Source: Acidobacteriaceae bacterium
GTDB taxonomy: Bacteria; Acidobacteriota; Terriglobia; Terriglobales; Acidobacteriaceae
Direction: 5' to 3'
NCBI GenBank assembly: GCA_003133425.1
Contig: PKXI01000403.1
Span: 5,482 to 10,550 of the forward strand
DNA: 5,069 nt
A program made the translations under genes and the position numbers. Positions 1 to 5,069 of the stretch are shown piece after piece. The notes beneath the pieces are model-generated. The model had not been told where the DNA came from, searched no databases, and saw nothing but the letters and a program-made list of their open reading frames with translations. Position 1 is the stretch's first letter. Every line of letters starts with the position of its first letter.

Positions 1-1835
1 ACGAAGTAGCCCTCCATGAGCCAGAAGGCTTCGGCGAGGAGCAGAGTGCCGGGCACTTCGGCAGCGACGCGATCGACAACTTCGCGCCAGAACTCGTGGG
101 GCATGCAGCGGTCGAACTCGGCCTGACTCATGCCGTATTCGGCGCGGGATGGGATGGCTCCGCTGGAACCGGGGCCTGGGAACCAGAGGCGGTGAAAATG
201 GCGCTTGGCCAGGGTCATGGCGGCGTCAAAGCGGATGACGGGAAACAGGCGCGCGACGTGGAGGATGGTCTGGATGACCTGCTCGCGGACGGCAGCATTG
301 AGGTAGTCGAGCTGAGCGGTGTCGTTCCAAGGGAAGCTGGTGCCGTCGTTGCCGTGATAGATGTAGCGGGTTTCGCCGCTTGCTTTGTCGCGACGGCGGA
401 AGACCACGGCGGCATCGGATTGCTCGAAGTAGTGGTCCTCAATTTTAATTTCGACGCGGCCGTCGTGGGAAAGATCGGGGCCGTTGAAGGTGTAGGCGGG
501 ATAGGGCGTGTCCTGGCGGGAGATGAACCAGTCGGGGTGCTCGATGACCCAGGGCGAGTCGATGCCCATGTGGTTGGGCACCATGTCGCTGGCGAGGCGA
601 ACGCCGTGATGGTAGGCGCGGTCGCGAAGATTAATGTAGGCCGGGTCGCCGCCCAGATCGTCCGCGATGGTGTAGTTGAAGAGCGAATAGGCTGAGGCTA
701 CGGCGTCGCGGTTGCCGCACAGCTGCTTGATGGTCTTCGACGCGCGGCTGCGCTCCCACACACCGATGAGCCACAGAGAATTGATGCCGCGGTGAGCGAG
801 AGTTGCGAGCGCTTCGTTGGGGATTTCGTCGAGACGGCCGATGTGCCGGCCGTATTGTTTACTGAGCTGCGCCAGCCACACGTAGGTGCTCTTGGCGATG
901 AGAACTGTCGAGGGCATCCAGGCAGTGTCAGCCGAGAACTTCTCGTATTCATTGGCGGGATCGCCGAAGACCGGCACATCCGCGTGGCCGTCGGCGAAGG
1001 GGCTCTTGTGCCCGTGACGCCGCGCCCCTGCAGCAGCCTGCGCTTCGGGGGGATTGAACTGCTTCCAGATGGCGAGCTCTTCTTCACGAAGAATTTCGGC
1101 AGCGATTTCAAGGAGGCGCTCCAGACTGTCGCCGAGGAGCGGCTTCCAAAGCTTGCGAATGAGGGCAAGCTGATCGCTCAGGGAGTGGGGTGAGCCGACC
1201 GCGGGCGCGCGGAGCAGGTCAAGGAGGCTCATTGGCTTGGCATTGGGAAGCGGAATCAGTGGCCGGGTGGCGAAATAGTCCGGCAGGCGCTGCGTTACCT
1301 GGCGGTAAACAGTCTTTTCCGCCAGGGTGCGGTCTTCGAAGAGTTCCTCGAAGGGGCGGAAGGCTTCGTTTCGGTTGGCGGTCCAGAGGAGGAGCAGTTC
1401 TTCAAGAGCGGCGGCGCGGTGGGGCGTGGTGCCGGTCTGGCCGGCGAGCCATTGTTTCGGCGTTTCAAGGCCGCGGATGACGCTGGTGCCGGGAAATTGC
1501 TCGACGAAGGCGAGCAGCATGGCGTCCAGCTTCTCCGGCCCTACCTGTGCGGCGAACCAGTCCAGGCCCGCGGTCATGACTTCGGGGTCAAACTGTTCGC
1601 GGTAGCGCGCCATCAGAACGTGGCTGGCTTCGTCTATGAGGCCCATGGCGTAAAGCTGGCCGGCATGGACCGCCCGGCCTGGGTGATTCTGAACGTCGCG
1701 GACCTGGTTCATGCGGTAAGCGAACTCGCGGCATGCGCCCATGTTGGCGAAAATCACGTTCCCGGTATAGGAGAAGAGAGACTCAGCGAACTGATAGCGT
1801 TCACGCGCGTTCCGCGAAATGTGGAATTCCATCAT
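1..1835 (-). CDS. GH13 alpha-amylase-family glycosyl hydrolase, N-terminal part (runs off the left edge)
   Basis: The reading frame is open from an ATG at 1835 to the window edge, giving 611 full codons and no stop. An in-frame TGA near 1963 bounds it upstream; a second ATG at 1832 could also start it. A GGGAGAG-like purine stretch lies 11-13 nt upstream, a modest ribosome site. Residues 1-325 (start MMEFHISRNARERYQF) form a mostly helical-looking region that I cannot assign to a domain. The GH13 barrel begins near residue 329. Conserved region I is LASDMVPNHMG (Asp417, His422), region II is VIRFDAAM (Arg535, nucleophile Asp537), and region III is LLLAEAFW (acid/base Glu602). Region IV, with the third catalytic Asp, lies outside the window. 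Family knowledge: these enzymes hydrolyse or transfer alpha-glucosidic bonds with retention. From memory, relatives exceed 1000 residues, so about half is missing here. There is no signal peptide, so a cytoplasmic role in glucan or maltooligosaccharide metabolism is inferred. The exact substrate is unknown. Confidence 0.93.
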   Translation of the reverse strand, partial: MMEFHISRNARERYQFAESLFSYTGNVIFANMGACREFAYRMNQVRDVQNHPGRAVHAGQLYAMGLIDEASHVLMARYREQFDPEVMTAGLDWFAAQVGPEKLDAMLLAFVEQFPGTSVIRGLETPKQWLAGQTGTTPHRAAALEELLLLWTANRNEAFRPFEELFEDRTLAEKTVYRQVTQRLPDYFATRPLIPLPNAKPMSLLDLLRAPAVGSPHSLSDQLALIRKLWKPLLGDSLERLLEIAAEILREEELAIWKQFNPPEAQAAAGARRHGHKSPFADGHADVPVFGDPANEYEKFSADTAWMPSTVLIAKSTYVWLAQLSKQYGRHIGRLDEIPNEALATLAHRGINSLWLIGVWERSRASKTIKQLCGNRDAVASAYSLFNYTIADDLGGDPAYINLRDRAYHHGVRLASDMVPNHMGIDSPWVIEHPDWFISRQDTPYPAYTFNGPDLSHDGRVEIKIEDHYFEQSDAAVVFRRRDKASGETRYIYHGNDGTSFPWNDTAQLDYLNAAVREQVIQTILHVARLFPVIRFDAAMTLAKRHFHRLWFPGPGSSGAIPSRAEYGMSQAEFDRCMPHEFWREVVDRVAAEVPGTLLLAEAFWLMEGYF

Positions 1836-2205
1836 TGGAAATCGAGCTCTCCCGCCTATCCTTTTCCCCTGGAACCTGTTACCGCATCGCCGGAATACAT
1901 CCGCGCGTCTGCTGGTCCATCTTACTCAACCAGCCTACACACGCCAAAAACTAAAGGTACATCAATTGGCCGCAGTGTGTTGAAGCACGCACTATCTTCG
2001 CCTTTGCAGGGCGGTCGAGGGTCGCCGCCATTCTGCTGAAACAGAAATGAATCACACGGTGCGACCGCAAGAGAGAACGTCGTCGGTGGCGCCTCCAAAT
2101 CTGGCAACGCATCGTCCTCTGCGCGGATCGTAGAGTCGATGATCCATTTGCAGACAGCCTTGCGCGAGCAGACGGGGCTTGGGCACATCCCGGCCGATAG
2201 ATCCT
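1836..2205. other. Intergenic stretch without a recognisable gene
   Basis: This 370-bp gap separates the sulfatase stop codon from the GH13 start. Short open frames exist on both strands, including a 102-codon minus-strand frame, but they have composition-driven sequence, no clear ribosome site, and no motif I recognise. I found no hairpin followed by a T run that would terminate the sulfatase transcript. The best promoter-like match for the GH13 gene is TTGATG near 1963 on the minus strand, with no convincing -10 box. A 5' untranslated leader and promoter for the GH13 gene are expected here, but the sequence does not pinpoint them. Confidence 0.5.
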
Positions 2206-3705
2206 CTAGCGGCGATCTGCAGGCTCCCACGATCCTGATGCTAAACGACTCCCAAACGGTCTGGGAGAAGCGCCTGGAGGAGTGCTGATATCCCCTTTCT
2301 TCTGTTGCAACTTTGCATAGGCCTGGACCACGTCGGGCGGGAAGGATGGCATCAGCGCTTCTATTTCTCGGGAGAGCTCCGCCACGATTTCAGGGTGAAG
2401 CTTGGCTACGTCGTAGCTTTCGGCGGGATCCTGCGAGAGATCGTACAGTTCAGGATGCTGCAACCAGGCACTGCTTTTCGCTGCCGTTGTTCTGTCATTC
2501 GTATAGATTTCTCCATCGGCTCCCTGTGCCACGCGCAGCTTCCATTTCCCTTTTCGGATGCAGTGCAGATCAAGGCCACCATTGCCCATTGGAGAAAAGT
2601 AGAGGCGCGCCTTTGGCTCAACGCTCGCTTTCTGATGAACGCCAAGCACGCCGGACATATCGACGCCGTCCAAGGGCTTCTCGGGAGTCCCAAGACCACA
2701 CAGAGTTACCAGAGAGGGCAGTATGTCGAGACTGGAGTGCCAGTCCTCGATGACATGGCCGGGAGCAATCGTTCCAGTCCATTTTGCGATGAAGGGAACA
2801 CGCACGCCGCCTTCAAATGTGGATGCCTTCCGTCCGCGAATCAGGCCGGGATTTCCCTGGTACCAGGGGCCGTGATCGCTGGTGAAACAGAGGAGGGTGT
2901 CAGAGCCAAGACCCTTGCGTTCGAGCGCTGCAACTATCTCCCCAACACTCCAATCGATCTCTGCGATTGCGTCACCGACGTCTCCGAATGTGGTCTTTCC
3001 GCGAAATCGCTCCGAGGCTCGTGCAGGATCGTGAGGATAGGAGTAGGCGAGGTACAGGAAGAATGGCTTGTCTTCATGCGCTTCGATGAATTTGACCGCT
3101 TCTTCGGTGTAACGCGGAGTCAGCAGGTCGCGATCCGTATCCTGTTCGAGGATCGTTGTATCGCGAATCAGGGGAAGCGGATACATATCGTCGCTCCAGG
3201 GAACGCCATAAAAAGAGTCGAAACCGCGGCTGGTTGGCAGGTACTCCGGCTTGTCTCCCAAGTGCCACTTGCCAATTGCCATTGTGCTGTAGCCGGCGGC
3301 ATGAAACAGATTGGAGGCCAGCGTTTCATCGAGGGAGGTTCCTCCTGGCGTGTTAGGGCCAAATGCACCGGTGGTATTGCTGCGGTGACCGTAGCGCCCT
3401 GTGAGGACAGCGGCGCGGGAAGCTGAACAGATGGGATGGGCGGAGTTGTATCGGGTGAAACGCAATCCAGAAGCGGCCATGGCGTCCAGATTCGGCGTCG
3501 GCAGTTTCGAGCCGTAGCAACCGAGATCGCCGTAGCCAAGATCGTCACAGATCATGAAGATTACGTTGGGCTGACTTGGCCGTTTGCGCGGATTGGCGCC
3601 GCGTATGGTGGCGCCGGTGGCAAGCGAAGGAACGACGGATGCGAATGCTGGAACCACCCATGAGGCGGTAAGAGATTTCACGAAATCTCTCCGATGGAAT
3701 GGCAT
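2206..3705 (-). CDS. Tat-exported sulfatase, S1 (formylglycine) type
   Basis: The 499-residue product is a complete arylsulfatase-A-like enzyme hydrolysing a sulfate ester. The start at 3705 is chosen because AAAAGGAG lies 10 nt upstream and because it puts a Tat signal at the N-terminus: HRRDFVKS (residues 4-11), then a hydrophobic stretch to about Ala32. Metal ligands are Asp54-Asp55 in NVIFMICDDLGYGD. CSASR at 93-97 is the C-x-A-x-R modification motif, with Cys93 the expected formylglycine and Arg97 its partner, followed by TGRYGHR. GKWHLG supplies Lys146 and His148, YSYPHD supplies His225, and TSDHG supplies Asp277-His278. Lys293 in RGRKASTFEGG is the expected sulfate-binding lysine. All key residues are present, so the enzyme should be active if matured. 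The motif carries Ala where Pro is more common. No maturase or partner glycosidase is in the window, so the substrate (sulfated glycan or another ester) cannot be named. The gap to the neighbouring gene argues against tight co-transcription. Confidence 0.96.
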   Translation of the reverse strand: MPFHRRDFVKSLTASWVVPAFASVVPSLATGATIRGANPRKRPSQPNVIFMICDDLGYGDLGCYGSKLPTPNLDAMAASGLRFTRYNSAHPICSASRAAVLTGRYGHRSNTTGAFGPNTPGGTSLDETLASNLFHAAGYSTMAIGKWHLGDKPEYLPTSRGFDSFYGVPWSDDMYPLPLIRDTTILEQDTDRDLLTPRYTEEAVKFIEAHEDKPFFLYLAYSYPHDPARASERFRGKTTFGDVGDAIAEIDWSVGEIVAALERKGLGSDTLLCFTSDHGPWYQGNPGLIRGRKASTFEGGVRVPFIAKWTGTIAPGHVIEDWHSSLDILPSLVTLCGLGTPEKPLDGVDMSGVLGVHQKASVEPKARLYFSPMGNGGLDLHCIRKGKWKLRVAQGADGEIYTNDRTTAAKSSAWLQHPELYDLSQDPAESYDVAKLHPEIVAELSREIEALMPSFPPDVVQAYAKLQQKKGDISTPPGASPRPFGSRLASGSWEPADRR

Positions 3706-3715
3706 GGTATTCAAG

Positions 3716-3723
3716 CTCCTTTT
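3716..3723 (-). promoter_or_regulatory. Ribosome binding site of the sulfatase
   Basis: AAAAGGAG on the minus strand ends 10 nt before the ATG at 3705. It favours this start over an in-frame ATG 19 codons upstream at 3762, which has no comparable purine run and would place extra charged residues before the Tat motif. Confidence 0.75.
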
Positions 3724-3796
3724 GAAGTGGCGACGAAATGGATGCGAGCCAATGCAAGTCAACTGGTGGCCTGCACGGTCTCTTGAGCCTGCGAGA

Positions 3797-3832
3797 CGCT
3801 AGTTTAGCGCGCCGGGATAATTCCCGGTGCGT
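3797..3832. repeat. Two adjacent hairpins in the sulfatase leader
   Basis: CGCTA-GTT-TAGCG (3797-3809) is a perfect 5-bp stem with a 3-nt loop. Immediately next, CCGGGA-TAAT-TCCCGG (3812-3827) is a perfect 6-bp stem, extendable to 11 bp (3807-3832) with two G-U pairs if read as plus-strand RNA. The extended second stem competes with the first for 3807-3809. Neither is followed by a T run, so a simple terminator is unlikely. They lie about 92-109 nt upstream of the sulfatase start and could be an operator, a leader structure, or part of the repeat-rich region to the right. Confidence 0.5.
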
Positions 3833-3889
3833 GGACAGACCTTCCCTGATATGGAGTGACCCCGTCAATCGCTGCAAGTCTGTGGGGTT

Positions 3890-3913
3890 GTTTTTGCCGT
3901 TGTTGTTGCTTTT
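3890..3913 (+). repeat. T/G-rich hexamer tract A
   Basis: Four consecutive 6-nt units read on the plus strand: GTTTTT, GCCGTT, GTTGTT, GCTTTT. The units share the form G-N-N-N-T-T and match those of tract B at 4176-4205, in the same orientation. The tract ends 7 nt before the left arm of the inverted repeat. Confidence 0.6.
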
Positions 3914-3920
3914 TTCGTCT

Positions 3921-3953
3921 TTCGAGGACAGGGCAAGCAGCAGTCGGGGCAGG
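3921..3953 (+). repeat. Left arm of a 33-bp imperfect inverted repeat
   Basis: This arm begins TTCGAGGACAG and matches the reverse complement of 4089-4121 at 27 of 33 positions, the first 11 without mismatch. The arms enclose 135 nt. Differences are at arm positions 12, 15, 19, 24, 28 and 32. In a plus-strand transcript, 12, 24, 28 and 32 would be G-U pairs, leaving two true mismatches. Confidence 0.8.
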
Positions 3954-4088
3954 ATTGAGCGACGATTGATCAGTCTGATATTCGCGGGTCGAAACCGCAT
4001 AATCATGATCCGTCGGGGGCTGCCTCTGACTAAGATCGCGAGTCCGGTTGAGCCTGTCACATAGGGAAGACGAGGATTCTCCTTCGTG

Positions 4089-4121
4089 CTTGCTCCGGCT
4101 GCCGCTGGCTCTGTCCTCGAA
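4089..4121 (-). repeat. Right arm of the 33-bp imperfect inverted repeat
   Basis: Read on the minus strand from 4121 it begins TTCGAGGACAGAGCCAGC, the inverted partner of 3921-3953. The right edge lies 54 nt before hexamer tract B and about 100 nt from the end of the transposase remnant. I see no target-site duplication directly outside the two arms. Confidence 0.8.
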
Positions 4122-4175
4122 TTGGATGGCGCTGTTCATTGTTTGGGCCGTCTTTGTTTTTTCATTCTTTGGGAA

Positions 4176-4205
4176 GTTTTTGTTTTTGTTTTTGCTGTTG
4201 CTTTT
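4176..4205 (+). repeat. T/G-rich hexamer tract B
   Basis: Five consecutive 6-nt units on the plus strand: GTTTTT three times, then GCTGTT and GCTTTT. It shares the unit form and the closing GCTTTT with tract A. It ends 16 nt beyond the restored stop codon of the transposase remnant, in the IS110 3' flank. Slippage-driven variation is likely. Confidence 0.7.
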
Positions 4206-4221
4206 GTTGGATCGTTGCTCG

Positions 4222-4980
4222 TCATGACGCCATCGGCTGCTTACTGGCCGCCTCAACCTTGACTCCGATGGCCCAGATGAAGCCGACCACTTCGCGCCCT
4301 ACTGCCGTGATGATCTTGCGCTGGTCCTTGCCCGCCGCCGCCAGCCTGGCATAGCGCTTGGAGAGCCGGACCTGTGCTTTCAAGCAATCTCTTTGATTGG
4401 TTCTGGAACCCCTTCCTGTCGCTTGCGCAACCTGGGCCCGATGGCCGGCCGGTGCCTATAACTCCAGGCGGCTTCGACGACGATGCGTCTCAGATGTGCG
4501 TTGCCTGTCTTGGTGATGCTTCCGCGTTGCTTTCGCTTCCCGCTGGAGTCCTCGCTGGGAACCGCGCCGCTGTAACCCATCAATTGCCTCGCAGTATCGA
4601 AGCGCGAGATCTGCCCCAACTCAGCCACAATCGTCACCGCGGAAATCTCTGCGATGCCGCGTAGAGCCCGTAGGCCCCTGATCACTTCTGGAACCTGCGG
4701 CGATGCTAGTTTCACCGCCTCCGTGATCGCCTGCTCCAGACGCTTGACCCGTGCGGCCATGTGATCGACTTCGTGCAGATAATCCAGAAGCGTGGCTTGC
4801 TGTGCCGCTTGCTCGAACCGAACCTGGCGCACCCAGGCCATATAAGGTTCCGTCCACGCCTTCATCCCCACCGCCGCACGCCGCCCCGTGCGCAGCAGAA
4901 ACTTGCTCAGTCGATGACGCGCTCGCAATCGATCCTGCTTGGCAGCTTCACGTGCCCGCACCAGATCGCGTAATGCTTCC
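4222..4980 (-). pseudogene. IS110-family transposase, N-terminally truncated and frameshifted
   Basis: The frame reads EALRDLVRAREAAKQDRL from 4979 leftwards, typical of the middle of IS110 transposases. A helical linker follows, then the C-terminal Transposase_20-type domain: LRALRGIAEISAVTIVAELG, LMGYSGAVPSEDSSGKRKQ and GSITKTGNAHLRR. The Ser codon at 4520-4518 in GSITKTGN sits where I expect the family's catalytic serine. The frame stops after PIKEIA at 4382-4380. Restoring one missing G there (TGAAA to TGGAAA) gives W, then KAQVRLSKRYARLAAAGKDQ and on to VGFIWAIGVKVEAASK, ending at TGA 4224-4222: the normal family C-terminus. About 250 residues remain of a usual 330-400. The missing N-terminus holds the RuvC-like DEDD catalytic domain, and an in-frame TAG at 5012 closes the frame upstream. 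The ATG at 4961 is internal. The protein cannot be a working transposase. Confidence 0.93.
4222..4980 (-). mobile_element. Remnant of an IS110-family insertion sequence
   Basis: Only the transposase remnant defines this element. Its left end, first 100 or so codons and any 5' guide (bridge) RNA region are absent, since sequence right of 4980 changes to a tRNA-like fragment and AT-rich DNA. The right end lies somewhere left of 4222 and cannot be placed. The two lesions suggest an old, immobile copy. Confidence 0.85.
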
Positions 4981-5000
4981 GAGTCCCACTCTCTCCGCCA
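4981..5000 (+). other. tRNA 3'-end fragment (tRNA-Ser-like), possible att site
   Basis: GAGTCCCACTCTCTCCGCCA reads as the end of a tRNA: T-loop positions 57-60 (GAGT), the 3' strand of the T stem (CCCAC), the 3' acceptor strand (TCTCTCC), discriminator G and encoded CCA. The upstream partners are missing: 4973-4977 is ATGCT where GTGGG should pair, and transposase codons start at once. The acceptor would pair with GGAGAGA, usual for bacterial tRNA-Ser, but the identity is not proven. Such 3' fragments are the usual footprint of elements that integrate into tRNA genes. Read on the opposite strand it gives the familiar spurious peptide WRREWDS, which extends the transposase frame by chance. Confidence 0.6.
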
Positions 5001-5069
5001 GCACTTTCCCTATCTTCTTGATTCCATTGATAAATAACAGAAAGTAAGCAGGTTATGTGAATTCCGCAT
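5001..5069. other. AT-rich right edge, no gene seen
   Basis: GC content is about 36% (25 of 69), well below the rest of the window. The minus frame continuous with the transposase hits TAG at 5012. No tRNA body, ribosome site or coding motif is visible. The sharp drop in GC directly after the tRNA-like fragment fits a junction between different DNA segments. Confidence 0.5.

Larger units (their letters stand above)
3706..4221. other. Gene-free, repeat-rich region between the sulfatase and the IS110 remnant
   Basis: This 516-bp stretch has no credible gene. Open frames on both strands are low-complexity (runs of Gln, Lys, Asn and Ser on the minus strand) because of hexamer tracts. It contains the sulfatase leader, two hairpins (3797-3832), a T/G hexamer tract (3890-3913), a 33-bp inverted repeat (3921-3953 with 4089-4121) and a second hexamer tract (4176-4205). 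A TTGACT box lies near 3761 on the minus strand, but the matching -10 region (CATTTC or ATTTCG) is poor, so I do not call a promoter. The natural right end of the IS110 element should fall in this stretch, but cannot be placed because IS110 elements lack clear terminal inverted repeats. Confidence 0.6.

Noticed and set aside
96..695. Plus-strand open frame of 199 codons
   Set aside because: It lies antisense to the GH13 catalytic barrel, whose conserved regions I and II are read on the minus strand. Its Gly/Val/Ala-rich translation is a GC-rich shadow.
1419..2039. Plus-strand open frame of 206 codons
   Set aside because: It is antisense to the GH13 N-terminal region and then runs into the spacer. 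It has no ribosome site or family motif.
1922..2230. Minus-strand open frame of 102 codons between the two main genes
   Set aside because: It has no recognisable motif, overlaps the sulfatase end, lacks a clear ribosome site, and other frames are equally open here.
2305..3426. Plus-strand open frame of 373 codons
   Set aside because: It is antisense to the sulfatase, whose catalytic motifs on the minus strand are unambiguous.
3733..3762. Sigma-70-like promoter for the sulfatase, with TTGACT on the minus strand
   Set aside because: The -35 match is good, but no -10 hexamer at 16-18 nt spacing resembles TATAAT.
3858..3895. Possible plus-strand terminator: ACCCC (3859-3863) and GGGGT (3884-3888) followed by TGTTTTTG
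   Set aside because: The stem is only 5-6 bp around a 20-nt loop, and no plus-strand gene lies upstream. The T run belongs to the hexamer tract.
4176..4205. CRISPR-like or coding repeat array
   Set aside because: The units are 6 nt with no spacers, so this is a simple-sequence tract.
3804..4256. Minus-strand open frame of 150 codons rich in Asn, Lys, Gln and Ser
   Set aside because: Its low-complexity translation comes from the hexamer tracts and it overlaps the true transposase C-terminus in another frame.
4981..5011. In-frame upstream extension of the transposase (GKCWRREWDS)
   Set aside because: These residues are the antisense translation of the tRNA-like 3' end. The Trp at the right distance from EALRDL is taken as chance, and TAG at 5012 closes the frame.

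Overview
The window looks like accessory chromosomal DNA from a GC-rich soil-type bacterium. An acidobacterium (Terriglobia-like) is my best guess. This rests on remembered similarity of the GH13 protein and the IS110 transposase to acidobacterial families, on a Tat-exported sulfatase, and on GTTTTT/GCTGTT hexamer tracts. No marker gene proves the taxonomy.

Every convincing coding region is on the minus strand. From right to left: (i) positions 5001-5069 are AT-rich (about 36% GC) with no gene. (ii) Positions 4981-5000 match the last 20 nt of a tRNA (probably tRNA-Ser), read on the plus strand, with no tRNA body attached. (iii) Positions 4980-4222 hold an IS110-family transposase remnant that has lost its N-terminal catalytic part and carries a 1-nt deletion near 4381. 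(iv) Positions 4221-3706 have no gene but contain a 33-bp imperfect inverted repeat, two related hexamer tracts and two small hairpins. (v) Positions 3705-2206 encode a complete Tat-exported S1-type sulfatase. (vi) Positions 2205-1836 have no recognisable gene. (vii) From 1835 to the left edge lies the first 611 codons of a large GH13 alpha-amylase-family enzyme that continues out of the window.

The two intact genes are co-directional but 370 bp apart, so they need not form an operon. The sulfatase would act in the periplasm or outside the cell on sulfated substrates; the GH13 protein has no export signal and should act on alpha-glucans in the cytoplasm. No sulfatase-maturing enzyme, transporter or regulator is visible.

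The most interesting part is the non-coding and mobile stretch from 3797 to 5000. It has a tRNA 3'-end fragment butted against a truncated IS110 copy, and a long inverted repeat whose mismatches are mostly G-U tolerant if transcribed from the plus strand. I see no clear evidence of a wholly new system; these are candidates for comparison.
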